The notes below the pieces were generated by a model. The model was not told the origin of the DNA, searched no databases, and was given only the letters and a program-made list of their open reading frames with translations. The translations under genes were made by a program, and so were the position numbers. From the NCBI GenBank assembly GCA_020161265.1, contig JAIUOC010000008.1, positions 248,001 to 312,000 of the forward strand: DNA of 64,000 nucleotides, written 5' to 3'. This stretch comes from Chloroflexota bacterium. GTDB lineage: Bacteria > Chloroflexota > Chloroflexia > Chloroflexales > Herpetosiphonaceae. Below are positions 1 through 8,280 of this stretch, piece by piece (position 1 is the stretch's first letter; each line of letters begins with the position of its first letter).

Positions 1-372
1 CGAGGCCTCGCCTTGAATTGCGGCACACCGCGCCCGAAAGCGATTGCTGCGAAAGATATCAAGTAAAGCCCGATCCAAGCTAAAAAAGGCTTGATTCAAG
101 GGTTGGTTCAAGCATTCGCGCAGTTGGGTTTCGGCTCCAACCAAGGTTTCTAAAATCAACAGGGCACTTTGGGCTGAATGATGAGCATCGATTACCACCG
201 CCAATTCCCATCCGCCAGCAGAATCGATGAAAATTGCCGCAGCATCTTCATTTTTCCGAGCGCCTTGGGCGACCACCCCGCCAAAACTGGCGAAGACCAT
301 CGCCCCAAGGTCTTGAACGAACAGTGTATCAAGATGTGGCTGGTCGTGGCCAAGCCAAGTGTAGGTTGTCAT
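1..372 (-). CDS. PP2C-like protein phosphatase, N-terminal part (runs off left edge)
   Basis: The reverse strand is open from an ATG at 372 to the window edge, giving 124 residues. The segment around residues 37-45 (GARKNEDAA) and the hydrophobic strand ending in VIDAHH at residues 59-64 resemble the start of PP2C-type phosphatases, where an R-x-x-NEDA motif is followed by a DGHGG-like metal site. Here the second motif is DAHH rather than DGHG, so metal binding may be altered. The ATG overlaps the TGA of the upstream GH57-like gene, so the two are probably translationally coupled. The catalytic C-terminal half lies outside the window. The family call is moderate and rests on these two motifs. 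Confidence 0.6.
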   Translation of the reverse strand, partial: MTTYTWLGHDQPHLDTLFVQDLGAMVFASFGGVVAQGARKNEDAAAIFIDSAGGWELAVVIDAHHSAQSALLILETLVGAETQLRECLNQPLNQAFFSLDRALLDIFRSNRFRARCAAIQGEAS

Positions 373-1805
373 CGTTCAAAATTTCCAAACAAACGATAAT
401 TCAGGGTTGGAAAAGGATTATCGCGCTCTTGCAAGGCGGCAAATTCACGGGCGGCAACTGGCAACAAGGTTTCATGCGGCAATAACTGCATCAGCCAATC
501 GAACTTTTGCAGGTGTTCGCTACGCCGAGCATTGGCATAATCTGCGCCAGGCGTACCAACCCAACGATCCCAATCGCCTGATTGCGCCAGCAAAAATTCG
601 CGGGCAGCTTGGTTGAGCACTTGTTCGCGGTCGCCATAGGCTTGGGGATACTGCGCCACTGCCGCCTGTAATTGGCGATGGGCGGCGCTCAATCGGCCAT
701 CGATAATTCCGGCAAAATGCTGTGGTGGCACAACCACGCTGGGTTTATGGCGTTTGAGCAGGGTGCTAGGCGTAACCAAGCGAAAATGGCTAGGCAATTC
801 TTCGAGCAAGGTGCGCAGCCACAAACCACCCTCAAACCAGCCGCTACCAAATAATTCCATATCGGCCACAATCACCAAGGGCTGACCGTTACTGGCGGTT
901 TCGCTGAGCACAGCAGTAAAGTGACGCGCATGCATTCGTGCCCGCGCATAGGCATAAAATGGATCATAGGCGCTACCATCGCGGCTCAGCATGCCATCAT
1001 CCATGGGAATTTCCATCGGTGCACGATACAATGGATCGCCGGGATAGCCCAAGCCAACCGAGCGAATATGCGTCAGCAAGCGCTGATCGGGCGTAATCAC
1101 AGCGGTTTGACGAGCTTCGGAAAGCCACGAAAGGGCTTGGCCGCGTAACTCAGGGTTGGCCGTGCCGACCAATGCCCGCATATCCAAAGGCTTGAGAATC
1201 TGCTCCCACTCTGGCGAAACTGGATCTTCGGCGCTCCACAAGACGCTTGGCGTTTGGCCGAGCAAGTGCATCAGGGCGATCGTGCCAATTTCGACTTGGG
1301 TGCGTAAGGTTGGGCGATCATACAAATGTGGTACTGGATAGGTTGCCGTATGACCCAGCACTTCTAGCGCCTCAGCCTCGACCAACTCGCGGGTCATGGC
1401 CACAATATTGCGGCTCCACTGCTTTTCAAAGACATGCAAGGTTCGTTGATGCAGTTGTAAATAAAATTGGGCTAGATAGGCTTCGTGCTCGTCGCCCTTG
1501 GTTGCTTCAAGCCGCCGCTCAGCCTGAACAATCGCCTCATCGAGATGATGCAGCATATGCTTTTGCACAACCGGATCATTCAATTGATGCAACAGAATTG
1601 GACTGATGGCCAAGCCCATTTTGACCGCTTTATTTTGCTCGATCAAGTCGGCGAGGCCACGCAAGAGCGGAATATAACAATCGGCCATCAGGCCATGCAA
1701 CTCTTCTTCGCCATGGCTGGATGGCCCAGGTTGGCGCACAAACGGCGCATGGGCATGCATAATGATGCAGAGATCGGTTGGTTGGTCAGTCGTGGGCTTT
1801 TCCAT
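369..1805 (-). CDS. GH57 / DUF1957-like glycoside hydrolase (branching-enzyme type)
   Basis: This 478-residue protein begins with the family-57 signature HAHAPFV at residues 17-23. GH57 enzymes act on alpha-glucans such as starch or glycogen. The segment WSAE at 190-193 sits where the family has its WLPE nucleophile loop, and DMELFG at 315-320 matches the DTELFGHWW acid/base region, although the following HWW reads SGW here. Both putative catalytic residues (E193, D315) appear to be kept, but the surrounding loops are divergent, so activity is uncertain. It overlaps the upstream DUF2270 gene by 20 bases and its stop overlaps the start of the PP2C-like gene, suggesting one transcript. Confidence 0.7.
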   Translation of the reverse strand: MEKPTTDQPTDLCIIMHAHAPFVRQPGPSSHGEEELHGLMADCYIPLLRGLADLIEQNKAVKMGLAISPILLHQLNDPVVQKHMLHHLDEAIVQAERRLEATKGDEHEAYLAQFYLQLHQRTLHVFEKQWSRNIVAMTRELVEAEALEVLGHTATYPVPHLYDRPTLRTQVEIGTIALMHLLGQTPSVLWSAEDPVSPEWEQILKPLDMRALVGTANPELRGQALSWLSEARQTAVITPDQRLLTHIRSVGLGYPGDPLYRAPMEIPMDDGMLSRDGSAYDPFYAYARARMHARHFTAVLSETASNGQPLVIVADMELFGSGWFEGGLWLRTLLEELPSHFRLVTPSTLLKRHKPSVVVPPQHFAGIIDGRLSAAHRQLQAAVAQYPQAYGDREQVLNQAAREFLLAQSGDWDRWVGTPGADYANARRSEHLQKFDWLMQLLPHETLLPVAAREFAALQERDNPFPTLNYRLFGNFER

Positions 1806-2562
1806 ATGATTTGCGTCGCCCTCCCCGTCGTTTGGCTTTCCCTACTGGCATGGCTTCTGGCAGCGCTAACTTCCGTAATACCCGTTCGTGGCTCACCATT
1901 TCGGTGCGAGCGCCCCAACGGGGAATCGTAATTAATGCCACGATGATCAAGAGCGCATAAAACCCTAAGACCGATAAAATCACAAATTTACCGTTGAATG
2001 GCCCTAAACTCGCATCGTAGATAAAGGTTTCGAGTGAAGGCCGATTGGTAATTTGCGGATGAATCATCAGCTTGAGCAGCCAAATAAACAGCAAAAACAG
2101 AAAAATCGCCATGTAATTGTGGCGTAACCGTCGCCCCAAGGCTTCTAAAGTTGTGATCTTAAAATGCGGCGTGTTCATATCGGTCAGCAGCAATTTATGC
2201 CAATATTGATCAACTGCGAGGGTATTTTGACCAAGCAATGGTACATAATAATCAGTTTCGAGGATGCGAACCCAAGTTGCCCATAAATCGTAATAGCGAT
2301 AGCGCCGTGCCTCGATAAACCAAAAGCCCATACAGAAGACAATTGTTAGCAGCACAACTGCATGATGATGATTGGCATCGCCCAGCACAAAACTCGAAAC
2401 AGTACCCGTAATTGCCACCGCCCAGTTGGTTGGCGTATCGATCCGCGAACGCCATGTCACTGCGCGATCCATCAAACCACGGTAGAGATGAACCATCGCT
2501 GCTGGGGGGGCTGCCTGTTGGGCCGAACGTGAAGGTCGCATATAGGCATTATACGAGGCCAT
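1786..2562 (-). CDS. DUF2270 family integral membrane protein
   Basis: This 258-residue protein has four likely transmembrane segments, near residues 47-63, 68-87, 152-171 and 197-218, with a long soluble loop between the second and third. The charged stretch around IEARRYRYYDLWATW, just after the second helix, is typical of DUF2270 membrane proteins, whose biochemical role is unknown. The C-terminus is basic (GRRKSYGK). Its 3' end overlaps the GH57-like gene, and it lies 57 bases downstream of the end-on glycosyltransferase gene. It may be part of the same minus-strand operon. The function is not known. Confidence 0.7.
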   Translation of the reverse strand: MASYNAYMRPSRSAQQAAPPAAMVHLYRGLMDRAVTWRSRIDTPTNWAVAITGTVSSFVLGDANHHHAVVLLTIVFCMGFWFIEARRYRYYDLWATWVRILETDYYVPLLGQNTLAVDQYWHKLLLTDMNTPHFKITTLEALGRRLRHNYMAIFLFLLFIWLLKLMIHPQITNRPSLETFIYDASLGPFNGKFVILSVLGFYALLIIVALITIPRWGARTEMVSHERVLRKLALPEAMPVGKAKRRGGRRKSYGKAHD

Positions 2563-2578
2563 GGGTAAATGTCAAAGC

Positions 2579-3505
2579 CTAGCCAAAATGGCGCAACACC
2601 TGCCAATAAATCTGCATGCGCTGCCAACGTAGCTCGCGTTTGTGCCCAAGCAGCCATTTGCAACTCTCAACTACTAGTTCATAAAGGTAGCTGCTGGCCA
2701 AGAAAAAGTGCAAACAGGTGGCAAATAGTGGCCCTTCGTACAGGGCGGCATAGCGCAATTTGGATTCTTGGAAGGCCCAATGTTTGCGTGCTGGGGCTTG
2801 TTCGCTGGATTTGCCTTCGTGGTGGACGATCACTGCTTGCGGCACATACCAAATTGGCCCAAAACGCCCCAAGCGGGCTTGCCAATCAACTTCCTCTGAA
2901 TACATCCAGAAGCGTCGATCCATCAAGCCGGCTTGCTCGATTGCCGATTTACGCACCAATAAGGCCGCGCCCATGAGCCATTCGACCTGTTGCGGCTGAT
3001 CATCGGGCTGATCGGCACAGCGATAGGCCAGCGCCCAAGGATTATTGGGCCACCAGCGTTCGAGGATGGTACTTTCAAAAAAATAACTAGCTTTGGTGGG
3101 TAGTCGTCTGCGCGACGATTGAATTGAGCCATCGGGGTAGCGCAGTTGCGGGCCAATTACGCTGGCAGCGGGCTGCTGTTGCGCCCAATCAAGCAACTGA
3201 GGAATTGCCTCGGCTTGCATCACGGTATCAGGGTTGAGCACCAAAACCCATTGGCCTTGGGCGGCATCGACCCCAATATTCACCCCGCCAGCATAGCCTA
3301 AATTGGCTCCCGTTTCGATGATTTGAACCTTGGGGAATGCTTGACGCACCATTATCACCGAATCGTCGTGCGAAGCATTATCGACCACAATCACTTCGTA
3401 GCTATAGTTGCTGCCTGCTAGCGATTGGCTGATCGAGGCCAAACATTGGCGCAACAAATCTGCCACATTCCATGAAATAATCACGACACTACAATCGAGC
3501 GCCAT
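2579..3505 (-). CDS. Family-2 glycosyltransferase (rhamnosyltransferase-like)
   Basis: This is a GT-A fold glycosyltransferase of 308 residues. It starts with SVVIISWN, carries VDNAS at 41-45, an NPD metal/sugar-nucleotide motif at 91-93 in place of DXD, and a later MYSEEVDW segment characteristic of WbbL-like rhamnosyltransferases. It probably transfers a sugar to a cell-surface glycan or glycolipid. I chose the ATG at 3505 because a GGAGG ribosome site lies 7 bases upstream; a longer open frame upstream has no comparable site. The start is one base past the stop of the DUF402 gene, so the two are almost certainly co-translated. The acceptor and donor cannot be told from sequence. Confidence 0.85.
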   Translation of the reverse strand: MALDCSVVIISWNVADLLRQCLASISQSLAGSNYSYEVIVVDNASHDDSVIMVRQAFPKVQIIETGANLGYAGGVNIGVDAAQGQWVLVLNPDTVMQAEAIPQLLDWAQQQPAASVIGPQLRYPDGSIQSSRRRLPTKASYFFESTILERWWPNNPWALAYRCADQPDDQPQQVEWLMGAALLVRKSAIEQAGLMDRRFWMYSEEVDWQARLGRFGPIWYVPQAVIVHHEGKSSEQAPARKHWAFQESKLRYAALYEGPLFATCLHFFLASSYLYELVVESCKWLLGHKRELRWQRMQIYWQVLRHFG

Positions 3506-3506
3506 G

Positions 3507-4142
3507 TTAATCCTCCGGCCAATAGCTTGCCCGCGATTGCCAGAAACCATCGTAATTACGCGCTTTGGGCAAAAATGTGCGATCAAATGGTGCGCCAGCG
3601 GCGGCTTCGAGCCAACTCAGCCATGTGCCATTGCGCAGCAAATTGCGCACTGTATCCAGTTCAGTTTCAATCATCACTCGTTGAGCTTGGCTGAGCAAAC
3701 CAACTTCCTCGGCCTCGATCACTTCATCTTCATCTTCAACGACGTGGGTTATGCCATTGGCGGCTACAAAACAATCGAGGTAGAGATCGGTTTGGTAAAA
3801 GCTGCCGCTAATATCCATGGCTTTGCTGGCAAAATCGATGCGCTGCACAATCAAATTGCCGCGTTCATCATACATGCTGGTGATGTTGAGTGGCCGTGAA
3901 CGCCACCACCAAGAACGCCCAAAGGCGCGGGACGCTCGTTGATCAAACAAACGCGTGCGCGGCGCGTCGCTGCCCCAACCCAGCGTATCGGTAATCCGTT
4001 GTGGCGTACCAAGCGACCAATCATAGACTAACAACTCAGCATCGTTGCGGACAACCCGCCCGAATCCATACGAATGGAACACATGATGGCGACCATCAAC
4101 AAAACGGCGGCGATAAAACGTATGTGGGAGCTTATCCATCAT
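3507..4142 (-). CDS. DUF402 domain protein
   Basis: This 211-residue protein carries the DUF402 signature in its second half: a DLYLDCFVA strand, then HVVEDEDE, then a helix with GLLSQAQR. The family includes nucleoside phosphate phosphohydrolases and FAU-1/RNase E-like RNA-binding proteins with a conserved acidic metal site. The start is placed at 4142, with AGGGA just upstream; a second ATG follows at once at 4139. An extended -10 element lies 37 bases upstream. It is the first gene of a minus-strand run that continues into a glycosyltransferase gene. Confidence 0.8.
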   Translation of the reverse strand: MMDKLPHTFYRRRFVDGRHHVFHSYGFGRVVRNDAELLVYDWSLGTPQRITDTLGWGSDAPRTRLFDQRASRAFGRSWWWRSRPLNITSMYDERGNLIVQRIDFASKAMDISGSFYQTDLYLDCFVAANGITHVVEDEDEVIEAEEVGLLSQAQRVMIETELDTVRNLLRNGTWLSWLEAAAGAPFDRTFLPKARNYDGFWQSRASYWPED

Positions 4143-4178
4143 GGTCTTCCCTAAATGCAGGTGGCTTTCTATCCCTAC

Positions 4179-4187
4179 AGTATAGCA
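4179..4187 (-). promoter_or_regulatory. Extended -10 promoter for the DUF402 operon
   Basis: The reverse strand reads TGCTATACT, a TGn extended -10 followed by a good -10 hexamer, 37 bases upstream of the DUF402 start. No convincing -35 is visible. The same motif recurs ahead of several other genes in this window. Confidence 0.5.
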
Positions 4188-4368
4188 GATGGCCGTAGTT
4201 CGGCGAAATCTGTTGTTCGGCATAATGATTATCGATGAATTTTGCATCCCAACGATAATTTCAGCTATTTGGTTGGTTCGATTGCAAGCTCAATTGGTCG
4301 CAACCAGTGGCTTAACATTGAATATTCCTGATCTGCGCGTTTTTGGCGGTTCCGAAAGGAGCATCGTT

Positions 4369-4395
4369 TTGACAAATTGCACAATCTTGTATACT
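4369..4395 (+). promoter_or_regulatory. Possible upstream promoter (TTGACA / TATACT)
   Basis: A perfect -35 TTGACA at 4369-4374 is followed by TATACT at 4390-4395. The 15-base spacer is shorter than ideal. It could drive a longer transcript through the structured leader. The rest of 4188-4459 shows no gene. Confidence 0.3.
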
Positions 4396-4459
4396 TTCCA
4401 CAACAATTGGGCCATGAGCTTATGGCAATCTGACCATAGTTAATTGTTTTAAACCACCC

Positions 4460-4465
4460 TATAAT
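4460..4465 (+). promoter_or_regulatory. -10 element for the structured leader
   Basis: TATAAT lies about 10 bases before the first stem of the leader RNA, which would place the transcription start near 4473-4475. No strong -35 stands 17 bases upstream. Confidence 0.45.
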
Positions 4466-4474
4466 CGAATTCAT

Positions 4475-4578
4475 AGACCAGAAGTGGTCTGGTGTGTCCG
4501 TGACTGGCGTGCGGCGGTGGGAGTCCCGGCCCTCCGCCCTGCCGAAATCAGCGTGACCACCCTGAGGTAGCCTAATTC
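4475..4578 (+). ncRNA. Structured 5' leader RNA, riboswitch candidate
   Basis: About 104 bases directly before the small membrane-protein gene can fold well. A hairpin (AGACCA, loop GAAG, TGGTCT) is followed by an extended rod at 4491-4561. The rod stems are GGTG-GTC with GAC-CACC, TGA with TCA, GGC with GCC, and GGCGG with CCGCC, separated by internal loops. The segment CGTGACTGGCG at 4499-4509 is identical to the conserved core of pfl/ZTP riboswitches as I remember it, and a downstream CCGCC could be its pseudoknot partner. The canonical GGGGAGCG joining segment is not present, so this may be a divergent member or a different element. The leader ends at a GAGG ribosome site. Confidence 0.45.
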
Positions 4579-4773
4579 ATGCAACAACCACCTGAACCCT
4601 CAAAACTCTTCGATTTACCGCCTCACGATGTTGGTTGGGAAGGAATGTTCTTTTTCAGTGCAGGCTATGTATTAGCAGCCTTGGTGCTGTTTATGCTTTT
4701 GGGCGTAACCCTGACTAGCACGTTGTTGGTTGGCGGCCTGCTCGGCTTCTTGGGAATTAATTTCTGGCATTAA
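4579..4773 (+). CDS. Small membrane protein behind structured leader
   Basis: This is a 64-residue protein with a soluble N-terminus of about 24 residues and one long or two short hydrophobic helices from residue 25 to the end (rich in L, V, G). GAGGTAG about 9 bases upstream is a fair ribosome site. I do not recognise a family. Its only striking context is the roughly 104-base structured leader immediately upstream and a strong terminator immediately downstream, which make it a compact single-gene unit that is probably regulated at the RNA level. It lacks the C-terminal histidines expected of the cobalt-transport subunit CbtB. Confidence 0.65.
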   Translation: MQQPPEPSKLFDLPPHDVGWEGMFFFSAGYVLAALVLFMLLGVTLTSTLLVGGLLGFLGINFWH

Positions 4774-4788
4774 CCCGATTAAATTCAA

Positions 4789-4821
4789 AGCCGCTGGATC
4801 AAGCTGATCCAGCGGCTTTTT
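4789..4821. terminator. Intrinsic terminator between convergent genes
   Basis: A perfect 12-base-pair stem (AGCCGCTGGATC with its complement) with a 5-base AAGCT loop is followed by TTTTT on the plus strand. It ends the small membrane-protein transcript and may also serve the convergent CHRD gene. Confidence 0.9.
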
Positions 4822-4826
4822 GATGT

Positions 4827-7382
4827 TTATTTCATGGTCAATGGCAGATAGATTCTAAAGGTTGGCGGCACAGTAGTAGTAGTCACTGTGGCCGTTGGGG
4901 TTGCTGTATGAGTTGGGGTATTGGTTACCGTAGGTGTTGGCGTAGCACATAATGCGGTTGCGCCATCCAGTTGGGCGCGAAGCTCGCCACCCGGGAAATT
5001 GTTGCTATGAATATTAATGTAGGTCTGGCCTGCTAAAATATTGGCTTCTTGATTTTCGGCGTAGCTGACCGAGCCAACTTTGCTTGCACCAAGCGGCAGG
5101 TTGAATAATACGCCAGCATTTGAGCCACGCGGCGCAAAACCATGAATATGGGCAGCAGTTTCGGCACTGCTCAAATCGTGGTAGCTGAGATTGTAGTTGA
5201 TCGTATTGGCAACCGTATTAATTTCAATGATGCCCATCACCATGCCATTGCTAATATTCGGTGGCACTTCTTGCGAACCACTGCCGCTTACCGTCATGGT
5301 GATACAGCTTGGTGGTGGAGTGATGATTGGGGTTAAGCTGGGCGTGGCCGTGCCTGTTGCCGTCGCAGTTGCCGTAGCGCTTGGCGTAACAGTTTCGGTC
5401 GGGGTTGCGGTTGGCGGTGGACAATTAATTGTCGCACCATCGATTTGACCGCGAATTTCGCCACCCGGGAAATTATCGGTATGAATATTAACGTAGGCTT
5501 GGCCGGCCAAAATGTTGGCTTCTTGGGCTTCGCTGTAGTTGAAAATGCCAACTTTGGGTGAGCCGGTGCTCAAACCAACTAAAACGCCAGCATTCCCGCC
5601 ACGTGGGGCAAAACCATGGATATGTGCAGCAGTTTCAGTGCCACTCAAGCCTTGATAGCTAAGGTTATAGCTCAAAATATTGTTGACAGTATCAACATCG
5701 ACCGTGCCGCCACCAGTTGCATTGCTGCCACTTGGTGGCACTTCCTGTGAGCCTTCCAAACTAACCATAAAGCGTAAACAGCTTGGGATTGGCGTAGCAG
5801 TCGCGGTTGGCGTGTTGCTTGGGGTTGCAGTTTCGGTTGGCGTAGCGGTTGGCGGTGGACAATTGATGGTTGCTCCGTCAATTTGGCCGCGAATTTCGCC
5901 ACCAGGAAAACTATTGGTATGAATATTAACGTAGGCTTGGCCGGCCAAAATGCTGGCTTCTTGAGCTTCGCTGTAGTTGAAGATGCCAACTTTGGGCGAG
6001 CCAGTGCTCAAGCCAACTAAAACGCCAGCATTGGCTCCGCGTGGCGCAAAACCGTGAATATGCGCAGCAGTTTCGGTACTGCTCAAGCCTTGATAGCTGA
6101 GGTTATAGCTCAAAATGTTGTTGACGGTATCAACATCGACTGTGCCACCACCAGTTGCATTGCTGCCGCTTGGTGGTACTTCCTGCGAGCCTTCCAAACT
6201 GACCATAAAGCGCAAACAGCTTGCCACGGCGGTTGGCGATGGGGTTTCGCTCGGCGTTACTGTCGCAGTTTCAGTCGGAGTTGGCGTAGCCTGAACTGGG
6301 CTGGGCACGACGATAATTCCACGAAACGCCGTGTTGGCCCCAACCGGAACAATTGGATTTAGGGCAGCAGCATTAATTGGTTGGTTATAAGCTGCAGTAT
6401 CGGTCAATTTGCTAAGGCTATTGGTGCCACGCGTCAGGTATAAATCAACACCGTTGGCTCCATTATCTTGGGCCGCAAGGTGAAACCCGGTGCTTGCAAT
6501 ACCCCAAACACCCTGCAATGTCCAGGTTGTGCCATCGAATGAGAATTTACGCAAGTTCGTGCCATCGTCGGCGACATATAACGTGTCAACGCCTGCCACA
6601 CTTGGTTCGCGATCTAAAAAGGCAAAGCCATAGGGCGAGGTGGCGCTGGCGATTGGCATAATCGTTTGACCAGCGCTGGTTGGCAAGCCAGTGCCAATTT
6701 GAAAAATACCGCGCGAGCCTGTTGATGATGATGAAAAATAGAGATTACCGCCGAAGGTCTGCACCACCCGCGTGTTGGTTGGGGTGATCAAGGTCGTGGT
6801 CGTGCCCATCCCATTCAGAAAACGTACTCCGCCCGGGTTGCCTGTGCCAGTTGCCCAAAGGTTATCGCCGTTACCTGTCGCGCCACGAATATTGTTAGCA
6901 CTATAGGAATCAGTAATCACGTTGGTCGTATCAATCAGGCCACTCAGGCTAACTTTGGCAACCACGCGGTTGAATGTACTACTTGAGGAAGCCGCGATTG
7001 CTCCAATCCCAACATCAGCATCATAGCCTGCCAGTAGCAGATGTTGGCCATCGCCTGAAAGGCTGAGCGAGCCTTCCGAGGTTGCCGTGCCCGACATGGT
7101 GAGGCGACGGTTATTGCCATTTAAGGCGGTTGGCATGGGCACAGTTTGCACAAAATCGCCGTTGGTGGTGTACTCATCGAGAAATACTGCTGTGGAAACG
7201 CTTGAAAGCGAACCGCTACCATTACCAACCCGTACTACCACCAAATTGCCTGGGGTAAAGCCACCGCCACCTTGAATGGTACGCGGGGCGGCTTGGGCCA
7301 AATTGAGGCCAACGACAAGGCTAAACAACGAGAGCAAGGTTAAGAGCGAGAACGTGCGAGGTGTTCGAAACCGATTCAACAC
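4827..7382 (-). CDS. Secreted protein with three CHRD domains
   Basis: This secreted protein of about 851 residues has a signal peptide (hydrophobic core LLTLLSLFSLVVGLNLAQA), then a region of about 350 residues that looks like a beta-propeller-type repeat. Three CHRD domains follow, each with EVPP near the start and AAHIHGFAPRG in the middle, separated by TPTPTET-type linkers. CHRD domains are found in chordin and in bacterial secreted proteins; their role here is unknown. A GTG start at 7382 is preferred because AAGGAG lies 7 bases upstream, inside the longer open frame beginning at 7406. The C-terminus IYLPLTMK resembles tails seen on other Chloroflexota secreted proteins and may be a sorting tail. 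CHRD domains 1 and 2 are almost identical. Confidence 0.88.
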   Translation of the reverse strand: MLNRFRTPRTFSLLTLLSLFSLVVGLNLAQAAPRTIQGGGGFTPGNLVVVRVGNGSGSLSSVSTAVFLDEYTTNGDFVQTVPMPTALNGNNRRLTMSGTATSEGSLSLSGDGQHLLLAGYDADVGIGAIAASSSSTFNRVVAKVSLSGLIDTTNVITDSYSANNIRGATGNGDNLWATGTGNPGGVRFLNGMGTTTTLITPTNTRVVQTFGGNLYFSSSSTGSRGIFQIGTGLPTSAGQTIMPIASATSPYGFAFLDREPSVAGVDTLYVADDGTNLRKFSFDGTTWTLQGVWGIASTGFHLAAQDNGANGVDLYLTRGTNSLSKLTDTAAYNQPINAAALNPIVPVGANTAFRGIIVVPSPVQATPTPTETATVTPSETPSPTAVASCLRFMVSLEGSQEVPPSGSNATGGGTVDVDTVNNILSYNLSYQGLSSTETAAHIHGFAPRGANAGVLVGLSTGSPKVGIFNYSEAQEASILAGQAYVNIHTNSFPGGEIRGQIDGATINCPPPTATPTETATPSNTPTATATPIPSCLRFMVSLEGSQEVPPSGSNATGGGTVDVDTVNNILSYNLSYQGLSGTETAAHIHGFAPRGGNAGVLVGLSTGSPKVGIFNYSEAQEANILAGQAYVNIHTDNFPGGEIRGQIDGATINCPPPTATPTETVTPSATATATATGTATPSLTPIITPPPSCITMTVSGSGSQEVPPNISNGMVMGIIEINTVANTINYNLSYHDLSSAETAAHIHGFAPRGSNAGVLFNLPLGASKVGSVSYAENQEANILAGQTYINIHSNNFPGGELRAQLDGATALCATPTPTVTNTPTHTATPTATVTTTTVPPTFRIYLPLTMK
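5413..5783. repeat. CHRD repeat unit, copy A (438-base period)
   Basis: This segment, coding the second CHRD domain with its flanking linker, is nearly identical at DNA level to 5851-6221, offset by 438 bases (146 codons). The third domain, around 4940-5310, is related but clearly diverged. Confidence 0.85.
5851..6221. repeat. CHRD repeat unit, copy B
   Basis: Partner of 5413-5783. Scattered, mostly synonymous differences separate the two copies, consistent with recent tandem duplication or gene conversion inside the secreted CHRD gene. Confidence 0.85.
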
Positions 7383-7529
7383 ACAGATACTCCTTCCGCA
7401 AAGCAAACTTCGGGTACTCTAGGCTTGTGACAACCATTGACACAGGCTTGAGTGATTCTTAAGCTGTATGATATGGGCAACTTGTGCAGATGCAAGAGCC
7501 AACTTTGTGTGAATATGAGGACAACAGCG

Positions 7530-8207
7530 ATGGCATTAACGATTCCGGCTTTGTGGCAACCAGTGCTCGCCGACGAAACCAGCAAGCCCTATTGGAATGA
7601 TCTCGAAGCATTTGTTGCCGCCGAACGGGCTGAACAACAGGTGTTTCCACCAGCAGATCAAGTTTTTTCGGCTTTAGAATTAACCTCGCCTGAACAAACT
7701 AAAGTGCTATTGTTGGGGCAAGATCCTTACCATGGCCCAGGCCAAGCCCATGGCCTATGCTTCTCGGTGCTACCTGGAATCAAAGCGCCACCATCGCTCA
7801 AAAATATGTTCAAGGAACTCAAAACTGATCTTGGTTGTGTTGTGCCGAATAATGGCTACCTACTGCCATGGGCCAAACAAGGTATGTTGATGATCAATGC
7901 GGTGATGACGGTGCGGGCGCATATCGCCAACTCGCATAAAAATCGCGGCTGGGAGAAATTCACCGATGCCGTGATTCGCCAAGTCAATGCCAAACCAGAA
8001 CATGTGGTATTTGTGTTGTGGGGAGCCTATGCCCAAAAGAAGGCCAGCTTAATCGACACGAGCCGCCACACGATTATTCAATCGGCGCATCCCTCGCCGC
8101 TTTCGGCTGATAATGGCTTTTTTGGTAGTCGTCCATTTTCTAAAATCAACATGGCACTTGAGGCTCATGGCCAAAGCCCAATCGATTGGCAAATTCCAAA
8201 TTTATAA
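7530..8207 (+). CDS. ung: Uracil-DNA glycosylase, family 1
   Basis: Ung cuts uracil out of DNA to start base-excision repair. The protein has the water-activating motif GQDPYHGPGQAHG, the uracil-binding FSV segment, PWAKQGMLMINAV, and the DNA-intercalation loop HPSPLSA near the C-terminus. I place the start at the ATG at 7530, with AGGA 9 bases upstream, which gives 225 residues, the usual family length. An ATG at 7515 and the longer frame from 7452 are less likely. It is transcribed divergently from the CHRD gene and shows no operon partner. Confidence 0.95.
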   Translation: MALTIPALWQPVLADETSKPYWNDLEAFVAAERAEQQVFPPADQVFSALELTSPEQTKVLLLGQDPYHGPGQAHGLCFSVLPGIKAPPSLKNMFKELKTDLGCVVPNNGYLLPWAKQGMLMINAVMTVRAHIANSHKNRGWEKFTDAVIRQVNAKPEHVVFVLWGAYAQKKASLIDTSRHTIIQSAHPSPLSADNGFFGSRPFSKINMALEAHGQSPIDWQIPNL

Positions 8208-8218
8208 CTTAAAACGTT

Positions 8219-8257
8219 GCCAAGGGCTGATTGTGATGATTGCAATCAGCCCTTGGC
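8219..8257. terminator. Hairpin between convergent genes
   Basis: A perfect 15-base-pair stem (GCCAAGGGCTGATTG and complement) with a 9-base loop sits between ung and the convergent small membrane gene. There is no T-run on the plus side, so it may act as a transcript-end barrier rather than a classical terminator. Confidence 0.6.
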
Positions 8258-8280
8258 CTTGAAACAACGCACTGGTTTGG

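Noticed and set aside
4475-4578. Cobalamin riboswitch in the leader
   Set aside because: A GGTGGGAGTCC stretch and CAGCGTGACC looked similar to parts of the B12 class, but the B12 box and surrounding pairing do not fit. The ZTP-like core match is stronger.
4475-4578. SRP (4.5S) RNA
   Set aside because: The rod shape is right but the invariant GGAAGCAGC apical segment is absent.
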